Source of the DNA: Acinetobacter sedimenti
Lineage (GTDB): Bacteria; Pseudomonadota; Gammaproteobacteria; Pseudomonadales; Moraxellaceae
NCBI RefSeq assembly: GCF_022601685.1
Contig: NZ_JAKUML010000002.1
Span: 62,001-126,000, forward strand
Length of the DNA stretch: 64,000 nt
Reading direction: 5' to 3'
The position numbers and the translations under genes were made by a program. Positions 36,781 to 46,810 of the stretch are shown here, piece after piece. Numbering within the stretch: the first letter of the stretch is position 1; every line of letters begins with the position of its first letter. The notes beneath the pieces are model-generated. The model did not search any database. It saw nothing but the letters and a program-made list of their open reading frames with translations, and had not been told where the DNA came from.

Positions 36781-37359
36781 GTGGCAAAACAACATTCCAA
36801 ACAGTTTCCTAAACAATACCTCAGACACCGCTGTTTAATCGCACCGCCACATTTGGCAGATGATTTTTTTGCACACAGTGTGATTTATTTGGCACGTCAT
36901 GATGCCGATGGTGCACAGGGGATTATGCTCAATCGCCCATCTTCAGTTCCTATTCGTGAACTCCTCAACGATCTTGATATTGACGCTGATCATGTCAATC
37001 CACATGCTGTACTGCACGGTGGTCCTATCCGCCCAGAGGCAGGCTTTGTGCTCCATACGGGTCAGCCGACGTGGCATTCTTCCATTGCTGTTGGCGAAAA
37101 TGTCTGCATCACCACCAGTAAAGATATTCTCGATGCCATCGCTCATAATGAAGGTGTGGATCAATATCAAGTCGCACTTGGCTACGCCAGTTGGGGAAAA
37201 CAACAGCTTGAAGCGGAAATCGCTCGTGGTGATTGGTTGGTCTGCCCTGCGGATATGGATTTGATTTTTAATCTGCCATATGACCTGCGCTGGAATGCGG
37301 CTTATGAGAAAATTGGCGTCAATCCAAGTTGGCTTGCCGATGAGATTGGTCATGCCTGA
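36781..37359 (+). CDS. yqgE: YqgE/AlgH family protein
   Basis: A 192-residue member of the UPF0301 (YqgE/AlgH) family, of unclear biochemical role. The family text is seen in [35 protein letters not shown] and [13 protein letters not shown]. The start is a GTG at 36781, with AGGAG at 36767-36771. A nearby ATG (36777) is in another frame and soon meets a stop. The stop overlaps the start of ruvX by a few bases, the usual yqgE-yqgF pairing. Confidence 0.93.
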   Translation: MAKQHSKQFPKQYLRHRCLIAPPHLADDFFAHSVIYLARHDADGAQGIMLNRPSSVPIRELLNDLDIDADHVNPHAVLHGGPIRPEAGFVLHTGQPTWHSSIAVGENVCITTSKDILDAIAHNEGVDQYQVALGYASWGKQQLEAEIARGDWLVCPADMDLIFNLPYDLRWNAAYEKIGVNPSWLADEIGHA

Positions 37360-37804
37360 TTCAGATATGAATGCAACTACACAAACCATTATGGCATTTG
37401 ACTTTGGCACGCAGAAAATGGGCATCGCCGTCGGTCAAAGCTTGATTCAAAACAGCAATCCACTGGCACTTTTCCCGATGAAAGACGGTATCCCAAACTG
37501 GGATGAACTATTAAAAATCGTCAAGCAATGGCAACCCGATGTATTCTTAGTCGGCTTACCACTTAATATGGATGATTCTGAATCTGATTTATCTCGTCGA
37601 GCACGGAAATTTGCTCGTCGTCTACGCCATCAAACCAATATCGACACATGGATGGTCGATGAACGCCTCACGACACGAGATGCACGCCAAGATTTGATGA
37701 ATCTACAAGCGCAAGGTCAAGCCAAACGCATACAGGCGGATAGTTTGGCGGCTGGATTATTATTAGAAAGTTGGTATCGTGAGCCACATGGTATTACGCC
37801 ATAA
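37352..37804 (+). CDS. ruvX: RuvX/YqgF Holliday-junction resolvase-like protein
   Basis: An RNase H-fold protein needed for 16S rRNA 5' end processing in several bacteria and for recombination in others. The first strand carries the catalytic Asp ([15 protein letters not shown]), followed by [12 protein letters not shown] and the VDERLTT motif with acidic residues. The frame runs further upstream, but the ATG at 37352 overlaps the yqgE stop by 8 bases and gives 150 residues, near the family's usual 140-150. An ATG at 37367 is an alternative; neither has a strong ribosome site. Confidence 0.93.
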   Translation: MPDSDMNATTQTIMAFDFGTQKMGIAVGQSLIQNSNPLALFPMKDGIPNWDELLKIVKQWQPDVFLVGLPLNMDDSESDLSRRARKFARRLRHQTNIDTWMVDERLTTRDARQDLMNLQAQGQAKRIQADSLAAGLLLESWYREPHGITP

Positions 37805-37848
37805 ATGATAAAACTTCATGCCAATTCAAGGCACGAAAGCTCAAATCA

Positions 37849-39003
37849 TTAACACACGATCTTATCAATCAAATGCCCTTCAACCAACTTGACTTCACTT
37901 TGATCAGGGTTCATCTGCACCACAAAACGACCATTGGAATAGATCAGATGATCATCTTTAATGACATAACTCATCACGCTTTTTTTCAAAACCGTTTGTG
38001 TTCCATCAGCGGAAATTTTTAACAGTTGCCAATTGTTTGGAATCAATCCAGGGAATTTTTCACCTGACTTGGCATTTTGTGCAGTGGTCTGCTGTGCTTT
38101 GATCAAATTACCTTCGATAAAAATATCTTCTTCAGATTTTTGCTGTGCCTTAGCAGGGTTTGCACCTGATGACGTTTTTAACGATTCTCCTGTATAACGC
38201 TGGGTAAAAAAGTCCAACCAACTGAAAATCGCTTTAAAAATCTTCACAGGAATCAAGGCAATATCTTTTAACGTCCACGTACTGGCTTTGCGATATTGAT
38301 ACGGTCGGCGAAGCACGTACAGATTGCCCTGTGCATCAATCTGCGGTTTAAAATAATCAAACTCAGGCGAGGCAAGAATGCTTTCGAGATCGCCTGTTTT
38401 TAGGTTTAGACGACAAATCTCTTTCGGTCCTAGACGCATCGAACCTCGATCATCCGCACCAAAACCACACGAATCATAATAAATCAGATCCGAATTTTGC
38501 GGATCAAAGCACGGATGCGCATCCACGCACTCGCCTTCGGTAATATACTGAATCCGATTATCATCAATCGCCAAGATGCTCAGGTGTTGCACATAACTAC
38601 CAAGCTCCCCACCTGATAGCACAAGCCGTTGATTGGCACGATCAATATCCATATCAAAGGTGATGTAGTCATTCTTACGCAAAACCAGTGATTCAGGCTC
38701 ATTAAAATCGGTTAATGACTTGGAGTAAATCGCTGTGCCGTCTTGCAAACATGCACTATAAATAATCCGTTCCGATGAAGCGATGAGCACATCTGTGGCA
38801 AAAATCATCGCCTCATTATCTTCTTGCTGTGGAAATGCACCCATAAACTGTGCGCCTGCTCCGCTATTTTTCCACGCTTTACGTTGTTTGATTTCTTGCA
38901 GATTCTTTTTATATTTGTCGATCGCCTGACACGGAATCACGATGTCTTTTTGATCATAATGATAGTTCAATGCTTTTTTACTGAGATAAAAAATCGGAAA
39001 CAT
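37849..39003 (-). CDS. Hypothetical beta-propeller-like protein
   Basis: A 384-residue protein without a signal peptide. It has repeated beta-strand units that look like TolB/WD40-type blades (IIYSACLQDGTAIYSKSL, LVLSGGELGSYVQHLSI, DLIYYDSCGFGADDRGS, LYVLRRPYQYRKASTW). A linker of about 60 Lys/Gln/Ala-rich residues (about 265-330) interrupts the blades. I recognise no family and no catalytic motif. It is convergent with ruvX and runs in the same direction as pgsA, but 143 bases separate them. Confidence 0.6.
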   Translation of the reverse strand: MFPIFYLSKKALNYHYDQKDIVIPCQAIDKYKKNLQEIKQRKAWKNSGAGAQFMGAFPQQEDNEAMIFATDVLIASSERIIYSACLQDGTAIYSKSLTDFNEPESLVLRKNDYITFDMDIDRANQRLVLSGGELGSYVQHLSILAIDDNRIQYITEGECVDAHPCFDPQNSDLIYYDSCGFGADDRGSMRLGPKEICRLNLKTGDLESILASPEFDYFKPQIDAQGNLYVLRRPYQYRKASTWTLKDIALIPVKIFKAIFSWLDFFTQRYTGESLKTSSGANPAKAQQKSEEDIFIEGNLIKAQQTTAQNAKSGEKFPGLIPNNWQLLKISADGTQTVLKKSVMSYVIKDDHLIYSNGRFVVQMNPDQSEVKLVEGHLIDKIVC

Positions 39004-39146
39004 TAAAACCTCTCAATGATTTAAGTTATTTTTTCTAAAATAATTTTAGCGAATTCTGTATAGCGTACTGTGGTATGACTGTGGCGAAGTATGGTTCAAC
39101 GCCACATAAATTGCTGTAGATCATTACTGTAGAGCTTTGCTGTAAA

Positions 39147-39731
39147 TCAAGGTTGTTTTAAATACGGCCAAGCCGCTTTAAGATAGATAAACATCGACCA
39201 CAAAGTCAAAATCACTGCGGTGTAGAGCAAGGTATAAGCAATCCATTCTATCGGTTGCCAATTGAGCAAAAATGCCGTAATCGCAATCATCTGAAAGGCG
39301 GTTTTATATTTACCCACTGTAGATACAGCAACATTAGTCCGTGCACCAAGCTCTGCCATCCACTCTCGCAGTGCCGATACAGTGATTTCACGAGAAATAA
39401 TCACAATCGCCGCAAATGCCATGATAATGGTTGGTTGCCACTGTACAAGGACGATCAATGCCGCAGCCACCATCAGCTTATCTGCCACAGGATCGAGAAA
39501 ACGTCCAAAAGCCGAGCTTTGATTTAAAGCACGAGCAAGATAGCCATCGAACCAGTCGGTAATCGCAGCAAGCACAAAAATCCCTGTCAATAAACCATGA
39601 CGGAACATTGTTCCCTCGTGACCATTGATCTCGAGTGCGGGTGGCCAATAGGCGATTAAAAGAAAAACAGGAATAAGGACAATTCGAGCAATAGTTAAGA
39701 TATTTGGAATATTCAGGATACGACCTGTCAT
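39147..39731 (-). CDS. pgsA: CDP-diacylglycerol-glycerol-3-phosphate 3-phosphatidyltransferase
   Basis: Makes phosphatidylglycerol phosphate, the committed step to phosphatidylglycerol and cardiolipin. The CDP-alcohol phosphotransferase motif D-G-x2-A-R-x8-G-x3-D-x3-D is complete (DWFDGYLARALNQSS, then GRFLDPVADKL). Four or five membrane segments are visible. The frame extends to 39773, but the family normally begins a few residues before NIPNILTIAR, so the ATG at 39731 (MTGRILNIPN, 194 residues) is preferred over the longer 208-residue version. Confidence 0.93.
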   Translation of the reverse strand: MTGRILNIPNILTIARIVLIPVFLLIAYWPPALEINGHEGTMFRHGLLTGIFVLAAITDWFDGYLARALNQSSAFGRFLDPVADKLMVAAALIVLVQWQPTIIMAFAAIVIISREITVSALREWMAELGARTNVAVSTVGKYKTAFQMIAITAFLLNWQPIEWIAYTLLYTAVILTLWSMFIYLKAAWPYLKQP

Positions 39732-39886
39732 ATACACCGCCTGCGACGCCTTCCCCAAGAAAAAATGATGCATGCATTTTCTATCATGCTGTACGCACTC
39801 TATACCATATTGATAAAACTGTCGAGCTGTGCACGCTTTGCAAATGATCCGTTTTTAAGACGTCTAATCCATAGATCACGTTTAGA

Positions 39887-40681
39887 TTAGGCAAATACCG
39901 TGACGGTTTGACGACTCAGTGCAATCACATTCCCCGCCTCATCCCAAATCTGCGCCTGCTCTGTGGCATAGCCACCTGAGGCATATTCGGTATGCTCACG
40001 ATATTGTAGCCAAGCAGTGCTCTCTAGGCTGTAATCACTGACAAATGTCAAATGCCAAGTCAATGAATTCGCAGGTGATGGTGTACGACACACCGCTGTG
40101 ACACCGGGTGGCCAAATATCTGCCAAAGCGATCAAATGTGGTGCTTGCATTGCCATCTGACTCACTTCAGGTTTAAAACGAAACCACCCTCCGAAATCTG
40201 CCGACTCATCTGCTTGAAAAGGCATACCGCCTTCTGCCCAATACAGATCATAATGTTGAAAACACTCTGGAATCATGCCTTGGATATAAGGCATTTTCTG
40301 TAGTGTACTGAGCTCCGCAAAGTTCGGGATAGAAGGTAACGCATCAATACTTACCGCAGATTGCCGTGCTTTGCCAAAGCTTGCGACCATGATGGTCTGC
40401 ACTTGATCGTTCTGCCATAGTCGAGCTTCTAGCGTAGTGACTGAACCGCCAACTCGTAAGGTTTCTACCGTGATTTTTGAAATCTGATGCTGTACTGGTC
40501 CAACAAAGGTAAAACTGGCACTGAGTGGTTTGCGCTCTGCATCGCCTAATACGCTTTGTGCTCTCGCCATCAATAGCGCCGCAACAAAACCGCCAAATAC
40601 AGTGCGCCCCTGTCCCCAGCCTGTCGGCATGTCAAATTCTTCATTTTGGGAAATGTATGCTAAAGCTTGATCAAAATTCAT
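39887..40681 (-). CDS. Acyl-CoA thioesterase family protein (double hotdog)
   Basis: A 264-residue protein of the TesB-like / 4HBT_3 type. The N-terminal hotdog has GWGQGRTVFGGFVAALLMARA and the C-terminal one has LADIWPPGV and NSLTWHLTFVSDY, ending near GGYATEQAQIWDEAGNVIA. Such enzymes hydrolyse acyl-CoA to free acid and CoA; the chain-length preference cannot be read from the sequence. The active-site acid is probably the Asp in LADIW. It is a single gene between pgsA and uvrC. Confidence 0.85.
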   Translation of the reverse strand: MNFDQALAYISQNEEFDMPTGWGQGRTVFGGFVAALLMARAQSVLGDAERKPLSASFTFVGPVQHQISKITVETLRVGGSVTTLEARLWQNDQVQTIMVASFGKARQSAVSIDALPSIPNFAELSTLQKMPYIQGMIPECFQHYDLYWAEGGMPFQADESADFGGWFRFKPEVSQMAMQAPHLIALADIWPPGVTAVCRTPSPANSLTWHLTFVSDYSLESTAWLQYREHTEYASGGYATEQAQIWDEAGNVIALSRQTVTVFA

Positions 40682-40804
40682 AAGATGCTAAAAATAAGTA
40701 CAACAAAGTGCATAGATAGTGACAATTACCTTGCCATTTGTGAATGATCATTTTGTCTAGATCTATTGAACATTTTGGTCAATACACAGCGTTAAATTAA
40801 CGCA

Positions 40805-42637
40805 TCATTCATGCAACACTTTATAAATCGTCCGAGCCATCGCACGACCAATGCCATTGACCGCCATCAGCTCTTTTTCAGTGGCACGAAGTACGCCTTG
40901 TATCCCCCCAAAATGCGTGAGCAGATCACGACGACGCTTTTCCCCCAAACCAGGGATGACTTCAAGCACTGAACCTGCACGTTTTTTATCTCGTTTGGCA
41001 CGATGCTTAGTAATGGCAAAACGGTGCGCTTCATCACGTACCTGTTGAATTAAATGCAAGGCTTTATGATCTTCTGCCAATTGGATTTTTGTACCATCGG
41101 TGAAGTGTAAAGTTTCCAAACCCGGTTTACGCCCTTCACCTTTGGACACACCGACCATAAAGGCATCTAAGCCTAGATCTTGCATGACTTCCATAGCCAT
41201 ATGCAATTGCCCTTTACCGCCATCAATCAACAATAAATCAGGCAACATATTTTTCTTATAGCGACGAGTCAACGCCTGACGCATCGCCGCATAGTCATCA
41301 CCGCCTGTAATGTCTTGAATGGCAAACTGGCGATAATCTCGCTTACGTGCCCCACCTTGATCAAACACCACACACGACGCTATCGGCGACTCGCCCATAG
41401 TATGACTAATATCAAAGCATTCAATGCGGTCGATCGGTCGATCAAGCACTTGCTCTAGTTGATGGAAGCGCTCATTGAGTTCCAAATGATTAGCAAGTTT
41501 ACCTTTGATGGCATGTTGCACATTCATCTCGGCGAGCTGTTGCCATTCCGCCCGAATTTCTCGGACTTGATGTTTAATCTGAATTTTTTTATCAAAATGC
41601 TGTTTGAGCGCATCTTCTAATAGTTTTTGATCGGGTAACGCCACATTGACGATCAACTCGCTAGGAATTTCATCCGCCACCTGAAAATAGAAATTAGCAA
41701 TAAATTCGCTGAGGATTTCCGCCTGATCTTCACCTTGAATATCAGGGAAATAACTTTTTCCGCCGAGCATCCGCCCATTACGCACATGCATAACCTGCAC
41801 ACAAACCACACCTGCCTGATAGGCAATCGCTAAAATATCTGCTTCGCCTTTAAGCTTATAGATCGCTTGCTGTGACTGCACTTCACGCAATAATCCCAAA
41901 CGATCTCGGTAAAACACGGCTTTTTCAAATTCGAGCTTTTCAGCTGCTTGCTCCATGTTTTCGATCAGTTCGGTATTCAGCTCTTTGGTATCACCCTTGA
42001 GAAAGCGAATCGAGTTTTGCACATCTTGCGCATAGTCTTCAGGTGATATCAGATCAACGCAAGGGGCCGAACAGCGCTTGATTTGATATTGCAGGCATGG
42101 ACGTTTGCGCTGTGAAAAATAAGAATTTTCGCATTGTCGTACATTAAATAATTTCTGCAAGCTGAGTAGCATATCTCGTGCGTTATATGCGCTCGGATAT
42201 GGTCCAAAAAATTTACCGACTTGATGTCGTCCTTTGCCTCGACCACTGGCAATGCGTGGATAGGGTTTATCGGTCGATACAAAGATATAGATATAGGATT
42301 TATCGTCACGAAGCATGATGTTATACGGCGGACGATGTTGTTTAATCAGATTTTGTTCGAGTAATAAGGCTTCGGTTTCAGAGCGCACCACCAAAGTTTC
42401 AATATCATAAATCCGTGATACCAACGCCTGTGTCTTAGGATGTTCAATGGTTTTAACGAAATAACTGGAAATGCGATTTTTAAGATTTTTGGCTTTGCCC
42501 ACATACAATAGCACACCGTCTTTATCGAGCATTTTATAAATACCCGGTAATGTGGTCATGTTGCTGAGTAGATTCTCAATATGGGCTTTGGCGTTTGAAT
42601 TCACAAGTCTTGAATCATAACTAATTTTATCAATCAT
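40805..42637 (-). CDS. uvrC: Excinuclease ABC subunit C
   Basis: UvrC makes both incisions in nucleotide-excision repair. The 610-residue product (same as E. coli) has the N-terminal GIY-YIG nuclease ([20 protein letters not shown]), a Cys-rich segment ([20 protein letters not shown]), the UvrB-binding UVR region near residue 215, the RNase H-like C-terminal nuclease ([31 protein letters not shown]) and a C-terminal helix-hairpin-helix pair ([31 protein letters not shown]). Confidence 0.97.
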   Translation of the reverse strand: MIDKISYDSRLVNSNAKAHIENLLSNMTTLPGIYKMLDKDGVLLYVGKAKNLKNRISSYFVKTIEHPKTQALVSRIYDIETLVVRSETEALLLEQNLIKQHRPPYNIMLRDDKSYIYIFVSTDKPYPRIASGRGKGRHQVGKFFGPYPSAYNARDMLLSLQKLFNVRQCENSYFSQRKRPCLQYQIKRCSAPCVDLISPEDYAQDVQNSIRFLKGDTKELNTELIENMEQAAEKLEFEKAVFYRDRLGLLREVQSQQAIYKLKGEADILAIAYQAGVVCVQVMHVRNGRMLGGKSYFPDIQGEDQAEILSEFIANFYFQVADEIPSELIVNVALPDQKLLEDALKQHFDKKIQIKHQVREIRAEWQQLAEMNVQHAIKGKLANHLELNERFHQLEQVLDRPIDRIECFDISHTMGESPIASCVVFDQGGARKRDYRQFAIQDITGGDDYAAMRQALTRRYKKNMLPDLLLIDGGKGQLHMAMEVMQDLGLDAFMVGVSKGEGRKPGLETLHFTDGTKIQLAEDHKALHLIQQVRDEAHRFAITKHRAKRDKKRAGSVLEVIPGLGEKRRRDLLTHFGGIQGVLRATEKELMAVNGIGRAMARTIYKVLHE

Positions 42638-42700
42638 TATATGCTGTGTTGCGGTGCAACATTCAAGACGTCAGACTAAAAACAATCAAAACTCCGACAT

Positions 42701-42726
42701 AAAAAACTCCGCCGAAGCGGAGTTTT
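42701..42726 (-). terminator. Rho-independent terminator after amtB
   Basis: A strong stem (AAACTCCGC with GCGGAGTTT, tetraloop CGAA) is followed leftward by six T residues, about 30 bases past the amtB stop. Confidence 0.9.
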
Positions 42727-42756
42727 CTTACTGTCGAATCTTGCACGTGGTGAGAA

Positions 42757-44163
42757 TTACTCCACACGTTCGCCATGTTGGCTAAGATCAAGACCCATAC
42801 GCTCATCGTCAGATTCCACACGGATACCGATGATCAAGTCGATTACTTTCAAGATGATGAAGGTCAATACTGCGCTGTATGCAATCGTTGCCAATACACC
42901 CTCAGTTTGTACCCACAATTGATGCATCATATCAGTAGGTGCGTTCTCACCCATGATGAATTCACTTGCAAATACTGCGGTTAAGATCGCACCAACGATA
43001 CCACCCACACCGTGTAAACCAAATGCGTCAAGCGAGTCGTCTGCTTTCAACAAGCGTTTTAGACCACTGATACCCCAGAAGCACACTACACCGCCGATCA
43101 AGCCCATGATTAATGCACCACCAACTGTTACGAAACCAGCCGCAGGTGTAATCACCACAAGACCAGCCACCGCACCAGATGCTGCACCAAGTACAGAACC
43201 TTTACCACGTACCATTCGTTCAACAAGCAACCATGATAGTGCTGCCGCTGCCGCTGCAACTTGCGTTACGATGATCGCATAGCTTGCAGAACCATTTGCG
43301 CCCAAAGCAGAACCACCGTTGAAACCGAACCAACCCACCCAAAGTAAGCTTGCGCCGACTACAGTTAAAGTCAAGTTGTGTGGTGCCATTGCTTCTTTGC
43401 CGTAGCCCATACGCTTACCAAGCATATATGCCGCAACTAGACCCGCTACACCTGAGTTGATGTGTACAACAGTACCACCAGCAAAGTCGAGTGCGCCGTC
43501 ATTCGCTAACCAACCGCCACCCCATACCCAGTGTGTGATCGGTGCATATACAACGATGACCCAAATGGTGATGAAAGCAAGCCATGCGCTAAACTTCATA
43601 CGATCCGCAATTGAACCACTGATGATCGCCACAGTGATGATCGCAAAGGTCATTTGGAAGATGACGAATAGGATTTCAGGAATCGTGCCACTGAGTGCAT
43701 CTGTCGTGATTCCAGAGAGCATCATCTTCTCAAAGCCACCGATAAAGCTGTTGCCTTCGGTGAATGCCAAGCTGTAGCCGATCACAACCCATGCAATACT
43801 CACCACAGCAGCAGCCGTCAAGCTATGTGCCATTGTGCCCAAAGCGTTTTTCTTACGCACCATACCTGCGTAGAACAATGCCAAACCTGGAATAGTCATC
43901 AAAAGTACAAGTGCTGTAGATGTCAAAATCCACGCTGTATCACCTGTATCAAGTGTTGGCTCTTCTTCCGCTGGTGCAACTTCTTCAACAACAGCCGCTT
44001 CCACTGGAGTCGCTTCAACAGCTGCCATTTCTGGAGCTTCTGTTGTTTCAACTGCCAAAACTGTTTCTTCAGTTGGCGCAGTTGTAGATTCGGATTCGGC
44101 CCATACTGGAGATGTACCGAGTAGCGCAGTCGATAGACCAAACGCCAGTAGCAATTTATTCAT
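42757..44163 (-). CDS. amtB: Ammonium transporter
   Basis: AmtB conducts ammonium across the inner membrane and is gated by the PII protein GlnK, encoded just upstream. The 468-residue protein has an N-terminal signal sequence (about 1-22, cleavage near PVWA-ES) and then eleven predicted membrane segments with the family texts FYAGMVRKKNALG, TPAAGFVTVGGALIMG and FGLHGVGGIVGA, including pore His residues. Between the signal and the first membrane segment lies a 50-residue tract rich in Glu, Ala, Thr and Val, which E. coli AmtB lacks. The ATG at 44163 has GGGGGA close upstream; the longer TTG start is rejected. Confidence 0.95.
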   Translation of the reverse strand: MNKLLLAFGLSTALLGTSPVWAESESTTAPTEETVLAVETTEAPEMAAVEATPVEAAVVEEVAPAEEEPTLDTGDTAWILTSTALVLLMTIPGLALFYAGMVRKKNALGTMAHSLTAAAVVSIAWVVIGYSLAFTEGNSFIGGFEKMMLSGITTDALSGTIPEILFVIFQMTFAIITVAIISGSIADRMKFSAWLAFITIWVIVVYAPITHWVWGGGWLANDGALDFAGGTVVHINSGVAGLVAAYMLGKRMGYGKEAMAPHNLTLTVVGASLLWVGWFGFNGGSALGANGSASYAIIVTQVAAAAAALSWLLVERMVRGKGSVLGAASGAVAGLVVITPAAGFVTVGGALIMGLIGGVVCFWGISGLKRLLKADDSLDAFGLHGVGGIVGAILTAVFASEFIMGENAPTDMMHQLWVQTEGVLATIAYSAVLTFIILKVIDLIIGIRVESDDERMGLDLSQHGERVE

Positions 44164-44252
44164 TAGATCCCCCAACCTTCAATTTAAGTTGTGCTGACTT
44201 GCTAAGCTAAAAATTCATAAATACAAATTAGCAAATGTCATGCCATTTTGAT

Positions 44253-44612
<360 letters not shown>

Positions 44613-44636
44613 TCATACCAATAGTGGTTTTTACAT

Positions 44637-44652
44637 ATCAATTTTCGTGCCA
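44637..44652 (-). promoter_or_regulatory. Putative sigma54 promoter of glnK-amtB
   Basis: The minus strand reads TGGCACGAAAATTGAT, which differs from the -24/-12 consensus TGGCACG-N4-TTGCW at only one key position (TTGA for TTGC) and keeps its spacing. It lies about 46 bases before the glnK ATG. Confidence 0.65.
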
Positions 44653-44812
44653 AACTTAAGAAAGGTTGGGGAAATTCCAAAGTTCGCACAATTTAAAGCT
44701 ATGTTATCCCTACAGTTTACCAGTATTCTTTGAATTATCCATCTTACAACTATCATCTCAGTTACATTTATTGTATCTTGATTTTGAATTGATAAATCCT
44801 TGATGAAAAACC

Positions 44813-45043
44813 ATGACTCCTACATTAGATACCTTCGTTCAGGCTTTAAAAGAACAACTTGCTGCACCAAAGGCAGACCTTGAGCACAATATTCGTGCAG
44901 TTTTGGCAGAAATGGTGGAAAAAATGGACTTGGTATCGAAACAAGAGCTTGAACGCCAAAAAATTGCACTAGAACAAGCCAACCAACGTATGAATGCACT
45001 ACAACAGCAAATTGAGTCGTTGCAAAATCAAATCAAAAAATAA
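44813..45043 (+). CDS. ubiK: Ubiquinone biosynthesis accessory factor UbiK (BMFP family)
   Basis: A 76-residue helical, coiled-coil protein of the BMFP/YqiC family (LVSKQELERQKIALEQANQR and a Gln-rich end), which works with UbiJ in aerobic ubiquinone synthesis. It complements the ubiE-ubiJ-ubiB block elsewhere in the window. It precedes comM in the same direction, with a gap of about 66 bases, and is divergent from glnK. Confidence 0.88.
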   Translation: MTPTLDTFVQALKEQLAAPKADLEHNIRAVLAEMVEKMDLVSKQELERQKIALEQANQRMNALQQQIESLQNQIKK

Positions 45044-45109
45044 CAATTGCGCCAACATTGATCAAAAACACAGCATTTTTTATAAAAACGCACAATAATG
45101 GAACAATAA

Positions 45110-46594
45110 ATGAGTTTTGCCAAAGTCTATTCCCGCAGTGTACTCGGATTAAGTGCACCGTTAATCGAAGTCGAAGTCCATGCCAGTCAAGGCTTACCTG
45201 CTTTAACCATTGTTGGTTTACCAGAAGCTGCCGTTCGTGAAAGTAAAGATCGTGTCCGATCTGCAATTATTAATAGTGGTTTTCAATTTCCCAATAAACG
45301 TCTGACCATCAACCTTGCACCTGCCGATTTACCCAAAGATGGCTCACGTTTAGATTTGGCGATTGCGGTTGGGATTTTGATTGCATCAGGACAAATCGCT
45401 GATGATCGTATAAGTCAGTTTGAGTTACTTGGTGAGCTTGCCCTAGATGGACAACTTCGTCCAATCTCAGGGATTCTGAGTATTGCCCACGCCTGTAAAA
45501 GCTCAGGACGACAACTATTACTCCCTGAACAAAATGCCGATGATGCCTGCTGTATCCAAGATTTAACGGTCTATGCGACCAGTAACTTAAAAACCGTTTG
45601 CGATATTTTGACGGGAACAGTACAACAGCCTGCGCACCATTATCAGCCGAATCACACTTTGCTTGATAATTTGCCTGACCTTGCAGATGTCAAAGGACAA
45701 CTGAAAGCTCGCCGAGCTTTAGAAATTGCCGCTGCAGGCGGACACTCGTTACTCTTTACAGGACCACCAGGGACTGGGAAAACTCTGCTCGCTTCACGTC
45801 TGCCAAGTATTTTGCCACCACTCACCGATAGTGAAAGTTTAGAAGTTGCAAGCATTTATTCGATTTCAAACCAAAATCATGCTTTTGGTGTGCGCCCATT
45901 TCGAGCACCACATCATACCGCTTCGGCGGTAGCACTAGTTGGTGGAGGCTCCAATCCCAAACCTGGGGAAATCACCTTATCGCACTTAGGTGTATTGTTT
46001 TTGGATGAGTTGCCTGAATTTGATCGCAAAGTATTAGAAGTTTTGCGCCAACCTTTGGAATCAAAAGAAGTCGTAATTTCGAGAGCTTCAAGACAGATTT
46101 GCTATCCTGCCAATTTTCAACTCATTGCAGCGATGAATCCATGCCCATGTGGCTACGCCTTCCATCAAGATAGTCGTTGCCAATGTTCAAGCGAAGCAAT
46201 CAAACGCTACAAAAATCGTATTTCAGGACCTTTACTTGATCGGATTGATTTGCATATCGAAGTGCCACCGCTATCTGCGCAAGAGCTTCAACAGCAACAA
46301 GCAGGTGAAAACTCTGCGTCTGTACGTGAACGTGTTTTATCAGCCAATCAACAACAGCTCCAACGTCAAGGCTATCTGAACGCAGGACTCACACCGCAAC
46401 AAATCGACCAACACGTACAGCTCGATGCGCAAAGTCAGAATATTCTTGCGATGGCACAGCAACGCTTACAGCTTTCCGCACGTGGCTATCATCGTATATT
46501 ACGTGTTGCACGTACCATTGCCGATCTTGCACAGTCTGAGCAAATTAGCACCATGCACATTAGTGAAGCACTATCGTATAGAGCTGCACAATGA
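45110..46594 (+). CDS. comM: Mg-chelatase-like AAA ATPase, ComM/YifB
   Basis: The 494-residue protein is a hexameric helicase that promotes branch migration during natural transformation. The N-terminal Lon-like domain (about 1-165) has the family text LTIVGLPEAAVRESKDRVRSA. The AAA core shows Walker A FTGPPGTGKTLLASRLP, HHTASAVALVGGG, Walker B VLFLDELPEF and AAMNPCPCGY with the zinc-type cysteines. A C-terminal helical domain ends the protein. A competence role would fit Acinetobacter, many of which are naturally transformable. Confidence 0.93.
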   Translation: MSFAKVYSRSVLGLSAPLIEVEVHASQGLPALTIVGLPEAAVRESKDRVRSAIINSGFQFPNKRLTINLAPADLPKDGSRLDLAIAVGILIASGQIADDRISQFELLGELALDGQLRPISGILSIAHACKSSGRQLLLPEQNADDACCIQDLTVYATSNLKTVCDILTGTVQQPAHHYQPNHTLLDNLPDLADVKGQLKARRALEIAAAGGHSLLFTGPPGTGKTLLASRLPSILPPLTDSESLEVASIYSISNQNHAFGVRPFRAPHHTASAVALVGGGSNPKPGEITLSHLGVLFLDELPEFDRKVLEVLRQPLESKEVVISRASRQICYPANFQLIAAMNPCPCGYAFHQDSRCQCSSEAIKRYKNRISGPLLDRIDLHIEVPPLSAQELQQQQAGENSASVRERVLSANQQQLQRQGYLNAGLTPQQIDQHVQLDAQSQNILAMAQQRLQLSARGYHRILRVARTIADLAQSEQISTMHISEALSYRAAQ

Positions 46595-46810
46595 TCAATC
46601 CTGCTCGTGCTGTTGCAATGTATTGACCAAAAATCGTGGAACTATATTTAATTACGTTAGTTTCTTTAGATAAATTTGCTGTTAAAATCACCAATTTGAT
46701 CATGCAAGATATTTAGTTCACATCGCTTGGCTCGATTATTTGATTGTGGACATTGGCTCTATCACTTGTGCATATGTTGCATCTACGCCCAGTGTATTAA
46801 GGAAAATAAA

